Source: SIG603 sp963589785 (lineage in GTDB: Bacteria > Bacillota > Clostridia > Oscillospirales > Acutalibacteraceae). Taken from it: a stretch of 64,000 nt of DNA. The notes beneath the pieces were generated by a model. That model saw only the letters and a list, made by a program, of their open reading frames with translations, did not search any database and had not been told where the DNA came from. Every line of letters begins with the position of its first letter. The first letter of the stretch is position 1. Positions 33,688-42,500 of the stretch are shown here, in pieces. Location of the stretch: the NCBI GenBank assembly GCA_963589785.1, contig CAVAMJ010000011.1:20888-84887 (forward strand). Reading direction: 5' to 3'. A program made the position numbers and the translations under genes.

Positions 33688-36255
33688 ATGAGAAAACTTT
33701 TTAAGAAAAGCATTTCACTTATCTTGGCATTAAGTCTGATTATTTCAGCCATGCCGTCCTTGGGATCGCTCACAGCAAGCGCCGCTTTTACCGTGACAGG
33801 AAAAGCATCGTCTCAGGTTATCATCCGCTCATCTAAGAGCACGGCGGCATCTTCGGTCACAACCCTCACACAAGGCACAGCCTTTCAGCTTACGGCGGTT
33901 TCATCGGACAACACTTGGTACAAAGTCAAAACTTTGAGTTCTCAGGTGGGCTATGTTCGCTCGAGCGAAGTTACGCTAAACGCAAACTACCGCACCACGG
34001 GCAATGTAAATCTGCGAAAAGCGGCAAGCTCAAATTCCGATGTCCTCTCCTATGTCCTAAGCGGAACTAACGTGACCGTTGTCGGCTCTACGGGAGGCTG
34101 GTACAAGGTTGTCACCTCGTCAAATCAAATTGGCTACATGGGCTACAAGTATTTACAGCAGATTAGCGTTTCGACGGGAAAATATCAAGTGACTGCAAAT
34201 GCTCTCAAACTGTATAAATCCCCCACCTCTTCGGCAAATTCATTCTGTCAGCTTCCGAAATATTATGTCTTGAGCGTCACCGATGTCTCAAACCCTCTTT
34301 GGTACAAGGTTCAGCTGTCTGACGGAAGAGTCGGCTATGCGCAGATGTCGTCACTCACCAAGGTTTCCGACAGCACGGCGCTTACCCCGTCGGGAAATTG
34401 GCTTTATGTCACTAAAGGCAATGTTTACCTAAGAAGCGGCACAAACTCCAAAACTTCGAGTCTTGGAATTATCGCTAAAAATACCATTGTCAGCGTTACG
34501 GACACATCAAATGCCAACTGGTTCAAGGTAAAGGTACCGGGCGGAAAAACAGGCTACATCGCATCAAGGTACTTATCAAAAACAAATTACAGCTCGGCTA
34601 ACTCGGCGGCTACCGCAACTCCGAAGCCGACCGCTACTCCTACACCTAAGCCGACAGCCACACCAAAGGCAACGGCTAAACCAAGCACAACAACTACAAA
34701 ATATAAGGTAACGGCTACATCAGGTCTTAACCTTAGAAAATCTGCTTCAACATCCGCTTCCATATTGGAAACTCTTAGCTACGGATCGATTGTCACTTTA
34801 GTTGACGCTTACAGCTCTTCTTGGTACAAGGTTAAGTCATCAAGCGGAAATGTCGGTTTCGTAAGTACAGACTACATAGAGAAGTACAACGGCACATCGG
34901 ACAACACGGATAACACAGGTTCAGGCTCGATTAAGCTTCCACGTTACCAAAGCTATTATCTCGGTGACGGCTACTACACAAGCTCCGACACCTCGATAGC
35001 AACCGTTAATAACGGCTTTGTCTACGGAAAAAAACAGGGCACATGCACTGTCGGCGGAAAGAAATTCACCGTCACCGCACCTGAGGCTGTACGCTACGGC
35101 TACACCTCGCCGAATGCTCCCGTTGCAAACAACACATTTAATTTCGTTGCCGTTACAGATGCATCTAAAACAGCTGTTAAATTTGTCGTACAGGGTGTGG
35201 GTACATACTCCACAACAAGCTACACAACGGAAAAAAGCTCAGCTAAAAACGGCTATGCAAGCAACTCCACTCGCATTTGGAAGAAGTCGGCAAAGCTCTC
35301 TGCAGGAACATACACCGTCAAGGTTTACTCCAAGACAAGCTCGGGCTGGTCAAGCAGTTACTACACCATGACAGTGCACGTCACAAAGTCTTCCGCTACC
35401 ACATACACAACTGCAAATCACTATGCAAGCGACAAGATTTTGAATATCATCGCAAACTTCGAGGGATATGTCCCGTGCATCGAGGACGACCCGCTCACAA
35501 GCAGCAGAACCCCTACTCTTGGCTACGGTCATGTGGTCTATAAGGGACAGTATTTCTACAACAACCTCACAAAAACCGAAGCTTATGCAATGCTTTGCGA
35601 TACGGTGAACTCGGGATATTTCACTTCTTCACTCAATTCATTCGTAAGCAAAAACAGCCTTCAGATAAATCAGGCTCAGTGGGATGCGCTCCTCTCGCTA
35701 AGCTACAATATCGGCACTGGTTGGCTGAACGGAACAGACACCGCAAACTGCCTCTTGCAGTCACCGAACTTCAAGAATATCGAGAGCAAGGTTAAGACCT
35801 CCTCCATCTCTGCGACAGTTGTGCTAAGCGGCTATGCTTATACGAGCTCCAGCACAAGTTCCACCCGTTACAGCATTACAGCCGGTCAGACGGTCAAGGT
35901 CTACGGAACTGCCGACAAGACAAGCTCCGGCGGAGTGGTTTGGTACAAAATGAGAGTTTATGCGGGCGGAAAAACAAGAACCCTTTGGACTCCCGGAAAT
36001 CTCAAATTCTCATCCTCGTTAGGCTACACAAAGAACCTTCGCTACATTGACTCCACGCTTATCGCAAACAACCTTCTTCAGTGGCACAGTGCGGGCGGAG
36101 TGTGCATCACAGGTCTTGTTTGGAGAAGACTTTCAGAGGCTAAAATCTTCCTTTACGGAGAATACAGCACAGCATCTTATTCTGCTCCAAACTATCAGAA
36201 AAACACATATAAATTTATTTTCCCGTCTTGCGTCAAGAGATTGGAAAATTATTAA
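33688..36255 (+). CDS. Secreted SH3-repeat protein with GH24 (phage-type) muramidase domain
   Basis: 855 aa. The signal peptide runs to about residue 33 (ASAA). Five bacterial SH3 repeats follow at about 35-95, 98-160, 168-225, 237-300 and 337-400, each ending in a W/F-Y/F-KV...G-Y/F pattern; a TP/KP-rich linker lies at about 307-332. Residues 410-570 form beta-rich Ig-like modules. A GH24 lysozyme-like domain starts near 576: IIANFEGYVP (catalytic Glu), TPTLGYGH, LLSLSYNIGTGW, and after an interruption GLVWRRLSEAKIF. About 70 residues near 706-778 within this domain look like a further SH3-type insert. It probably binds and cleaves peptidoglycan for wall turnover or as a bacteriolysin. Confidence 0.85.
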   Translation: MRKLFKKSISLILALSLIISAMPSLGSLTASAAFTVTGKASSQVIIRSSKSTAASSVTTLTQGTAFQLTAVSSDNTWYKVKTLSSQVGYVRSSEVTLNANYRTTGNVNLRKAASSNSDVLSYVLSGTNVTVVGSTGGWYKVVTSSNQIGYMGYKYLQQISVSTGKYQVTANALKLYKSPTSSANSFCQLPKYYVLSVTDVSNPLWYKVQLSDGRVGYAQMSSLTKVSDSTALTPSGNWLYVTKGNVYLRSGTNSKTSSLGIIAKNTIVSVTDTSNANWFKVKVPGGKTGYIASRYLSKTNYSSANSAATATPKPTATPTPKPTATPKATAKPSTTTTKYKVTATSGLNLRKSASTSASILETLSYGSIVTLVDAYSSSWYKVKSSSGNVGFVSTDYIEKYNGTSDNTDNTGSGSIKLPRYQSYYLGDGYYTSSDTSIATVNNGFVYGKKQGTCTVGGKKFTVTAPEAVRYGYTSPNAPVANNTFNFVAVTDASKTAVKFVVQGVGTYSTTSYTTEKSSAKNGYASNSTRIWKKSAKLSAGTYTVKVYSKTSSGWSSSYYTMTVHVTKSSATTYTTANHYASDKILNIIANFEGYVPCIEDDPLTSSRTPTLGYGHVVYKGQYFYNNLTKTEAYAMLCDTVNSGYFTSSLNSFVSKNSLQINQAQWDALLSLSYNIGTGWLNGTDTANCLLQSPNFKNIESKVKTSSISATVVLSGYAYTSSSTSSTRYSITAGQTVKVYGTADKTSSGGVVWYKMRVYAGGKTRTLWTPGNLKFSSSLGYTKNLRYIDSTLIANNLLQWHSAGGVCITGLVWRRLSEAKIFLYGEYSTASYSAPNYQKNTYKFIFPSCVKRLENY

Positions 36256-36268
36256 ACATCAAAAACTT

Positions 36269-36304
36269 ATCGGCTCTGAGACAATCGGAGCCGATTTTTA
36301 TTTT
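36269..36304 (+). terminator. Terminator of muramidase gene
   Basis: ATCGGCTC pairs with GAGCCGAT around an 11-nt loop, followed by TTTTATTTT, 14 nt after the stop. Confidence 0.88.
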
Positions 36305-36315
36305 CCGCATTTTTC

Positions 36316-36344
36316 TTGACAGGCATAAACTATAGGTCTATAAT
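36316..36344 (+). promoter_or_regulatory. Sigma-A promoter of the T-box/aminotransferase/trpS operon
   Basis: Perfect consensus TTGACA (36316-36321), 17-nt spacer, TATAAT (36339-36344). Transcription should begin near 36351, just before the T-box. Confidence 0.9.
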
Positions 36345-36364
36345 CAAAGAAAATCGATCAAAAC

Positions 36365-36607
36365 AAAACCGTTGAATGTGAGTAGTAACTGCGAAGAAAT
36401 CTCAAAGAGAGCTGAGCCAAGGTGAAAATCAGCAGATGAAATTACAGTGAATGGACACATGAGGGCACTCGGGAATTTAGTATCGAGTGACGTTCGCCGC
36501 GTTAAGGCTTTGAGTGGACAAGACTTTTCTTGTCAATTTGGGTGGTACCGCAGAACCTTTACGCTTCTGTCCCTTGTTTGGGGACGGGAGCGATTTTTAT
36601 TTTTCAC
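36365..36607 (+). ncRNA. T-box riboswitch with UGG (tryptophan) specifier
   Basis: The Stem I landmarks are present: AGTAGTAACTGCG, then AGAGAGCTGAGCC, GGTGAAAATCAGC, and GAA-UGG-ACAC, where the UGG at 36452-36454 is read as the specifier. The T-box sequence TGGGTGGTACCGC is at 36539-36551 and pairs with the uncharged tRNA CCA end. The terminator (12-bp stem CGCTTCTGTCCC/GGGACGGGAGCG with G-U pairs, then ATTTTTATTTTT) is at 36562-36607. Uncharged tRNA-Trp would favour antitermination and expression of the downstream aminotransferase and trpS, which agrees with the specifier. Confidence 0.93.
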
Positions 36608-36653
36608 AACGTTAAAGCGTTCAAGTACAAAACTAAAAAGAGAGGATAAGATT

Positions 36654-37850
36654 ATGGAGTACAAATTTGCTAACAGAATTTCATCGCTTAAGCCGTCTGC
36701 AATACGTGAGATTTTCAAGTATGCGGCAGATCCGTCATATATTTCGCTTTCAGCCGGAAATCCCGCACCTGAAGCCTTCCCCGTCAAGGAAATAGCGGAA
36801 ATCAGTGCAAAGCTGCTTGAAGAAAATCCGATTTTGGCACTTCAGTACAACCAGACTGAGGGCTATCCTCTTCTTCGTGAGGAACTAAAAAAATACCTCA
36901 AGGATAATCACAACATCGGCAGAGACTCCGACACTTTGATTATCACAAGCGGTGCTCAGCAGATAGCAGACCTTCTCACAAAGGCTACCGTAAACGAGGG
37001 CGATGTAGTCATCAGTGAAGCACCCTCATTCATAGGCTGTCTCAACACTTTCCGTGCCTACGGCGCTAAGCTTGTCGGCGTTCCTATGGAAAGCGACGGC
37101 ATGAATGTAGAGAAGCTCGAGGAAGCACTCAAGAATAATCCGAACGCAAAGTTCATCTACACAATTCCAAACTTCCAGAATCCCTCCGGAATTACAATGA
37201 GCCTCGAGAAGCGCCACGCTGTTTATGAGCTTGCAAAGAAATACGGAGTTCTCATTTTTGAGGACAACCCATACGGAGACTTAAGATACAACGGAGAGTA
37301 CATTCCTCCGATTAAATCCTTTGATGAGGACGGCATAGTCATGTATGCGGGCTCATTCTCAAAGGTCATTAGCCCGGGTATGCGAGTAGCTTACGTCTAC
37401 GGCCCTACACCGGTTGTTCAGAAAATGGTTATCTGTAAGCAGGGCGCAGATGTTCACACAAATATCTGGTCACAGGTAGTTTGCTATCACTTCATGCATG
37501 ACTACGACTTCAACGCACACCTTGAGAACCTCAGAAAAATCTACACAAAGAAGAGACTTGTTCTTCTTGATGCAATGGAGAAAAATCTCTCACCTTACAT
37601 CACTTGGGATAATTTCGACGGCGGTCTCTTCGCTTGGTGTCACCTCCCAGAGGGAGTCGATATGCAAGACTTCTGCATGAAAGCGGTAGAAAGAAAGGTT
37701 TGCGTAGTTCCGGGAACGGCATTCCTCACAGACAGCACAGAAAAATGCGACGCTTTCAGAATTAACTTCTCAACGCCGACTGACGAACAGCTCGTCAAGG
37801 GAATTGAAATTCTCGGCGGCTTGATTAAAGACATAATGAACGAAAAATAA
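36654..37850 (+). CDS. PLP-dependent aminotransferase (class I/II, MocR/AAT-like)
   Basis: 398 aa from the ATG at 36654, which has AGAGGA eight bases upstream; the open frame back to 36447 runs through the T-box and is not translated. Fold type I aminotransferase motifs: ISLSAGNPAPEAFP, ALQYNQTEGYPLLRE, TSGAQQIADLL, PNFQNPSGITM, DNPYGDLRY, and the PLP-binding Lys in SFSKVISPGMR. This pattern is that of 2-aminoadipate/aromatic or branched-chain aminotransferases. The Trp-specific T-box and the following trpS suggest a role with aromatic amino acids or their keto acids, but this is inference. Confidence 0.88.
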   Translation: MEYKFANRISSLKPSAIREIFKYAADPSYISLSAGNPAPEAFPVKEIAEISAKLLEENPILALQYNQTEGYPLLREELKKYLKDNHNIGRDSDTLIITSGAQQIADLLTKATVNEGDVVISEAPSFIGCLNTFRAYGAKLVGVPMESDGMNVEKLEEALKNNPNAKFIYTIPNFQNPSGITMSLEKRHAVYELAKKYGVLIFEDNPYGDLRYNGEYIPPIKSFDEDGIVMYAGSFSKVISPGMRVAYVYGPTPVVQKMVICKQGADVHTNIWSQVVCYHFMHDYDFNAHLENLRKIYTKKRLVLLDAMEKNLSPYITWDNFDGGLFAWCHLPEGVDMQDFCMKAVERKVCVVPGTAFLTDSTEKCDAFRINFSTPTDEQLVKGIEILGGLIKDIMNEK

Positions 37851-37867
37851 GAACGGAGATTTTAACA

Positions 37868-38872
37868 ATGGAAAATCAAACCACTAAAAAAAGAGTACTT
37901 AGCATGGTTCAGCCGACAGGTACTTTTACAATCGGAAACTATTTCGGAGCGCTTAAGAATTTTGCCGCTCTTCAGGACGAATACGAGTGCGTCTATGCAA
38001 TGGCAGATTTGCACGCAATCACCGTAAGACAGGAGCCGAAGCAGTTAAGAGAGAATGTATATAAATCATATGCACTCACCCTCGCTTGCGGCATCGACCT
38101 CAATAAGTCTATTCTATTCTTACAGAGCCAGGTTCCCGAGCACAGCCAGCTTGCATGGATACTCAACTGCTACACTCAGTTTGGCGAGCTCTCAAGAATG
38201 ACTCAGTTCAAGGATAAATCAGCTAAGCACGCAGACAACATCAACGCAGGTCTTTTCACTTATCCTTGCCTTATGGCTGCCGATATTCTTCTATATCAGG
38301 CTGATTATGTTCCGATCGGAGCTGACCAGAAGCAGCACCTCGAGCTTACCAGAAATATCGCAGAGAGATTTAACGGTCTTTACTCCCCTACATTCACCGT
38401 TCCGGACGGAATTATCCCGAAGAACGGTGCAAGAATCATGAGCCTTGCAGATCCGACAAGAAAGATGAGCAAGTCTGACGACAACACAAACGCTTTCATC
38501 ACTCTTCTTGATCCGAAGGACACAATCATTAAGAAATTCAAGCGTGCTGTGACAGACTCCGAAGCAAGCATTCATTACGGCGAGGGCAAGGACGGAATCA
38601 ACAACCTCATGGGAATTTACTCCGCCGCAACAGGCAAGACCTTTGACGAGATTGAGAAAGAATTCGAGGGCAAGGGCTACGGCGACTTCAAGGTAGCCGT
38701 AGGCGAAACAGTTGCAGACTGCCTCGCACCTATTCAGGAAAAATACAACGAGTATATTTCCGACAAGAAGTTCCTCGAAAAATGCTTCGCGGAAAATGCC
38801 GAGAAAGCACATTACATCGCAAGAAAAACCGTTTCCAAGGTAATGAGAAAAATCGGTTACATCAATCTTTAA
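37868..38872 (+). CDS. trpS: Tryptophanyl-tRNA synthetase
   Basis: 334 aa, standard for TrpRS. It has the class I signatures PTGTFTIGNYFGAL (HIGH-like) and RKMSKSDDN (KMSKS), with MADLHAITVRQ, PCLMAADILLYQADYVPIG and DQKQHLELTRNIAERFN between them. It charges tRNA-Trp in the cytoplasm. It lies 17 nt after the aminotransferase and is under the same UGG T-box, a direct feedback on Trp-tRNA charging. A GGAG precedes the ATG. Confidence 0.97.
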   Translation: MENQTTKKRVLSMVQPTGTFTIGNYFGALKNFAALQDEYECVYAMADLHAITVRQEPKQLRENVYKSYALTLACGIDLNKSILFLQSQVPEHSQLAWILNCYTQFGELSRMTQFKDKSAKHADNINAGLFTYPCLMAADILLYQADYVPIGADQKQHLELTRNIAERFNGLYSPTFTVPDGIIPKNGARIMSLADPTRKMSKSDDNTNAFITLLDPKDTIIKKFKRAVTDSEASIHYGEGKDGINNLMGIYSAATGKTFDEIEKEFEGKGYGDFKVAVGETVADCLAPIQEKYNEYISDKKFLEKCFAENAEKAHYIARKTVSKVMRKIGYINL

Positions 38873-38882
38873 TTCTAAAAAC

Positions 38883-38922
38883 CATCAAACGGCTGCACAA
38901 AAACAGCCGTTTGATTTTTTTC
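38883..38922 (+). terminator. Terminator of the trpS operon
   Basis: Perfect 12-bp stem ATCAAACGGCTG/CAGCCGTTTGAT with loop CACAAAAA, then TTTTTTT, starting 10 nt past the trpS stop. Its 3' arm and U tract overlap the -35 box of the tRNA-Arg promoter. Confidence 0.93.
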
Positions 38923-38939
38923 TATATATATGTTATACT
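38911..38939 (+). promoter_or_regulatory. Promoter of tRNA-Arg(CCG)
   Basis: TTGATT (38911-38916), 17-nt spacer, TATACT (38934-38939), 24 nt before the tRNA. The -35 box lies inside the trpS terminator. Confidence 0.65.
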
Positions 38940-38962
38940 TTCTAAGTTGTATAAAAATATTT

Positions 38963-39039
38963 GTGCCCGTAGCTCAGCTGGATAGAGCGTCAGACTCCGA
39001 CTCTGAAGGCCGTGCGTTCGAATCGCATCGGGTGCGCCA
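38963..39039 (+). tRNA. tRNA-Arg(CCG)
   Basis: The 77-nt cloverleaf has acceptor GTGCCCG/CGGGTGC (two G-U pairs), anticodon arm TCAGA-CTCCGAC-TCTGA (anticodon CCG) and T arm GTGCG-TTCGAAT-CGCAT; CCA is encoded. A hairpin terminator follows at once. Confidence 0.96.
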
Positions 39040-39072
39040 AAAAGACCTCGTAAAAAACGAGGTCTTTTTTCA
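39038..39072 (+). terminator. Bidirectional terminator between tRNA-Arg and polyamine operon
   Basis: AAAAGACCTCGT and ACGAGGTCTTTT form a perfect stem around AAAA, with T runs on both strands. The convergent polyamine operon ends three bases beyond it. Confidence 0.9.
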
Positions 39073-39074
39073 TG

Positions 39075-40301
39075 TCATTTTTTCTTTCCCAAACGGTATT
39101 TAAAATCGGTATAGTCGAATTTCACGATTTCATTTATCGAGCCGTCCTCTTTGCGTGAATAAATCGCCGGGAGCGGCATTCCGTTGAAGGTGTTATTTTT
39201 ACAAGTGGTATAAATTGCCATATCGCCGAAAAGAAGCATATCATTCTCGCTTGGCACGCTGTTAAAGCTGTAATCACCTATCACATCGCCTGCAAGACAA
39301 GTGGGGCCAGCAAGACGAACATCAAATGCTTTTTCACCGCATTCATCTGCATCAAGAAGCGGAGGCTTATACGGCATTTCGATAACATCGGGCATATGGC
39401 AAGCGGCGCTTGCGTCCAAAATCGCGATAGTTGCTTCGCCGTTTCTCACAACATCGAGAACTCTTGTTAACAGATATCCCGCATTGAGCGCACAAGCCTC
39501 ACCAGGCTCGAGATAAACCGTCACTCCCCAGTCGTTTTGAGCACGGCGAATACAAGCTTCAAGCGTGCTTATATCGTAATCATGACGTGTAATGTGATGA
39601 CCGCCGCCGAAGTTTAGCCACTTCATAGAGGGCAGAATATCACCGAATTTCTCTGCTACGGCATCGAGCGTAACGGCGAGGGCATCGGAGTTTTGCTCAC
39701 AAAGAGTGTGAAAATGCAAACCGTCCAGAAGCCCTAATAAATCGGGATTTTCTTTGACTGCGGCATCAAACTGAGCTCTTGTCGTGCCCAAACGACTCCC
39801 CTTTGCACAAGGGTCATAAATCTCATGACCGTCCTGTGTCGAACACTCGGGATTTATACGAAGTCCTATGCTCTTGCCAGCTTTCTTTGCTTTTTCTCCG
39901 AATTTTAGGAGCTGTGACGGAGAATTAAAAACAATATGGTCGGCATAAGAAAGAAGCTCACTCATCTCGTCCTCACGGTAGGCGGCACAAAAAACATGAA
40001 CCTCTTTATTCGGCATTTCCTCTGCGCCAAGGCGTGCTTCAAACAAGCCGCTTGCCTCTGTGCCGGCTAAATCGGAGAAAAACAGCGGATATAAATCATA
40101 GTTGCTGAAAGCCTTTTGTGCAAGCAGAATTTTACATCCGGTTCGCTTTGAAAGATTCCCCAAAATCTCTGCGTTTCTCTTAAGCGCCGCCTCGTCTATC
40201 ACGTAGCACGGAGTCGGCAAATCAAAAAACTCCTTCGGTATTCTGCCGCCAACAGACAAGAATGGCGGCAAAATCTTATTTGTAGCTTTTGCGTTTGTCA
40301 T
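39075..40301 (-). CDS. nspC: Carboxyspermidine/carboxynorspermidine decarboxylase
   Basis: 408 aa alanine-racemase-fold PLP decarboxylase. The N-terminal DLPTPCYVIDEAALKRNAEI is followed by the PLP Lys in ILLAQKAFSNYDLYP, then SGLFEARLGAEEM, GLHFHTLCEQN and LNFGGGHHITRHDYD. This wording is specific for NspC rather than LysA. It decarboxylates carboxyspermidine to spermidine (or carboxynorspermidine to norspermidine). Its ATG overlaps the dehydrogenase stop by one base, and it is the last gene of the operon. Confidence 0.93.
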   Translation of the reverse strand: MTNAKATNKILPPFLSVGGRIPKEFFDLPTPCYVIDEAALKRNAEILGNLSKRTGCKILLAQKAFSNYDLYPLFFSDLAGTEASGLFEARLGAEEMPNKEVHVFCAAYREDEMSELLSYADHIVFNSPSQLLKFGEKAKKAGKSIGLRINPECSTQDGHEIYDPCAKGSRLGTTRAQFDAAVKENPDLLGLLDGLHFHTLCEQNSDALAVTLDAVAEKFGDILPSMKWLNFGGGHHITRHDYDISTLEACIRRAQNDWGVTVYLEPGEACALNAGYLLTRVLDVVRNGEATIAILDASAACHMPDVIEMPYKPPLLDADECGEKAFDVRLAGPTCLAGDVIGDYSFNSVPSENDMLLFGDMAIYTTCKNNTFNGMPLPAIYSRKEDGSINEIVKFDYTDFKYRLGKKK

Positions 40302-41560
40302 CAGTCCACCAAAACGGGATTGTGGTTCTCACTTCTTGGCAAGCCGTATTTGTCGAGAGCATCGAGGAACGGATCGGGATTGAACTCCTCAACGGTGTAA
40401 ACACCCGGCTTAATCCACTCGCCCTTTAGCATCATGAGCGCACCGCACATTGCAGGAACACCTGTTGTGTAGCTTATAGCCTGACTGCCGACCTCACGGT
40501 AGCACTCCTCGTGGTCGCATACATTATAAATGTAATAGCTTTTCTCTTTTCCGTCCTTTTTGCCGGTGAAGATACAGCCGATATTTGTCTTTCCCTTTGT
40601 TCTCGGGCCGAGGCTTGCTGGATCGGGAAGAAGTGCCTTGAGGAACTGAATAGGAACTATCTCCTGTCCGTTATAGTTAATCGGAGTTGTGGAAAGCATT
40701 CCGACATCCTCGAGACAGCGCATGTGATCAAGATAGCTCTGACCGAATGTCATGAAGAAACGAATACGCTTGACATCTGGAAGATTTTTTCCTAAGGACT
40801 CGATCTCCTCATGGTGAAGAAGATACATATCCTTCATGCCAACCTTGTCAAAGTCATATTCACGCTTAATGCTCATTGGAGGAATCTCAATCCACTTGCC
40901 GTTCTCCATGTAGCTACCGGGAGCAGAAACCTCTCTAAGGTTAATTTCGGGGTTGAAGTTTGTTGCAAATGCATAGCCGTGGTCGCCGCCGTTGCAATCT
41001 AAAATATCTATGGTATCGATTGAATCGAACTCATGCTTAGCCGCATAAGCGCAGTAAGCCTGTGTGACACCCGGGTCAAATCCGCAGCCGAGAAGTGCGG
41101 TAAGTCCGGCGTCCTCAAACTTCTTTTTATATGCCCACTGCCAGCTGTAATCGAAGTAAGCTGAGAAACCAGCCTCCTTGCAGCGCTTCTCGTAAATCTC
41201 TCGCCACTTAGGGTCATCTGTGTTTTCAGGCTCATAGTTCGCCGTATCCATGTAGTTGACACCGCACTCAAGGCAAGCGTCCATGATTGTAAGGTCCTGA
41301 TACGGCAATGCGATATTCATAACGAGGTCGGGCTTGTAGTTGTTTATAAGCTCAACAAGCTGATTTACATCGTCAGCATCTACCTGTGCTGTTGTGATTT
41401 TCGTCTTAGTATTTGGTGTAAGCTTAGCGGCAAGTGCATCACACTTGGACTTTGTGCGGCTGGCAATGCAAAGCTCGGTGAAAACTTCGCTAACCTGACA
41501 GCACTTTGAGATTGCGACACTTGCGACACCGCCGCAGCCGATAACAAGAACTCTGCTCAT
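40301..41560 (-). CDS. Carboxyspermidine dehydrogenase (saccharopine dehydrogenase family)
   Basis: 419 aa. N-terminal Rossmann motif VLVIGCGGVASVAISKC, then AQVDADDVNQLVELI, DLVMNIALPYQDLTIMDACL and GVNYMDTANYEPE. The late LLGCGFDPGVTQAYCAYAA and DCNGGDHG match carboxynorspermidine/carboxyspermidine dehydrogenases (Lys1-like) rather than true saccharopine enzymes. It condenses aspartate semialdehyde with putrescine (or diaminopropane) using NADPH. The product is the substrate of the decarboxylase encoded next. An AAAGGAG precedes the ATG. Confidence 0.9.
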   Translation of the reverse strand: MSRVLVIGCGGVASVAISKCCQVSEVFTELCIASRTKSKCDALAAKLTPNTKTKITTAQVDADDVNQLVELINNYKPDLVMNIALPYQDLTIMDACLECGVNYMDTANYEPENTDDPKWREIYEKRCKEAGFSAYFDYSWQWAYKKKFEDAGLTALLGCGFDPGVTQAYCAYAAKHEFDSIDTIDILDCNGGDHGYAFATNFNPEINLREVSAPGSYMENGKWIEIPPMSIKREYDFDKVGMKDMYLLHHEEIESLGKNLPDVKRIRFFMTFGQSYLDHMRCLEDVGMLSTTPINYNGQEIVPIQFLKALLPDPASLGPRTKGKTNIGCIFTGKKDGKEKSYYIYNVCDHEECYREVGSQAISYTTGVPAMCGALMMLKGEWIKPGVYTVEEFNPDPFLDALDKYGLPRSENHNPVLVD

Positions 41561-41642
41561 GATGATACTCCTTTGATTTTGAATTGAATTTAGTGTGTAT
41601 TACTATCGTTTTGCTTTCGTATTGTTTTATTTTAATTTCGTG

Positions 41643-42500
41643 TTACTTTTCGAGAGCCAGTAATAATTCACGCAAGACCTTGCATGCGACAGCGGTGGAA
41701 ACTCCGCTATTATCGAGCATAGGTGCAAGCTCATTTACATCTGCTCCGATGACATTTGCCTTTGCGACTGTGCGAATGGCTTCAAGAAGTGCCAAAAAGC
41801 TTACGCCGCCGGCTTCCGGTGTACCCGTACCGGGGAATGCGGACGGGTCGAGACAATCGAGGTCAATCGTAAAATAAACGGGCACGTTTTCTTTCTTAAG
41901 CTTTTCTGTCAACTCCTCAAGTCCTGAGAAATCGAATTTATGCATATCCGTGTGCTTCTCGGCAAATCGAAATTCCTCCCTGTCGCCGCTTCTTATGCAG
42001 AACTGGTGAATTCTTCCGTCACCGATTAAATCGTGACAACGGCGAATGACACATGCATGACTTAGCTTTGCACCGAGATAATCGTCTCTCAAATCTGCAT
42101 GAGCGTCAAAATGGACTATGTGCAAATCGGGATATTTTGCGACTGCCGCACGCACTGCACCTAAGGTGACAAGGTGCTCTCCGCCAAGCAAAAGCGGAAG
42201 CTTTCCGTCATTTAAAATTACATTTGCACGTGATTCAATATCTGAAAGCGCACTTTCGCTCGAGCCGAAGCAAAGCTCCAAATCTCCGCTGTCAAAGACT
42301 TTGCAGTCGGTTAAGTCCTTATCCTGATACGGACTGTATGTCTCAAGTCCGAAGCTCTCATGGCGCATGGCAGACGGGCCGAAACGAGCCCCCGGGCGAT
42401 AGCTTGTCGTTGAATCAAACGGCGCACCGTATATAACTATATTTGCATCGGCATAACTGCTGTCACAGCCGATAAAATTCTCAATATTTCTTTCAAGCAT
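41643..42500 (-). CDS. speB: Agmatinase
   Basis: 285 aa ureohydrolase. The binuclear Mn ligands are visible: GGEHLVTLG, HFDAHADLRDDY and FTIDLDCLDPSAFPGTGTPE. The N-terminal GCDSSYADANIVIYGAPFD and SYRPGARFGP are typical of agmatinases. It hydrolyses agmatine to putrescine and urea. The ATG overlaps the speE stop by one base. Confidence 0.93.
   Translation of the reverse strand: MLERNIENFIGCDSSYADANIVIYGAPFDSTTSYRPGARFGPSAMRHESFGLETYSPYQDKDLTDCKVFDSGDLELCFGSSESALSDIESRANVILNDGKLPLLLGGEHLVTLGAVRAAVAKYPDLHIVHFDAHADLRDDYLGAKLSHACVIRRCHDLIGDGRIHQFCIRSGDREEFRFAEKHTDMHKFDFSGLEELTEKLKKENVPVYFTIDLDCLDPSAFPGTGTPEAGGVSFLALLEAIRTVAKANVIGADVNELAPMLDNSGVSTAVACKVLRELLLALEK

Noticed and set aside
36447..36653. 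In-frame 69-codon extension of the aminotransferase reading frame
   Set aside because: It runs through the T-box and its terminator and lacks a ribosome binding site; the ATG at 36654 has one and matches the family N-terminus.
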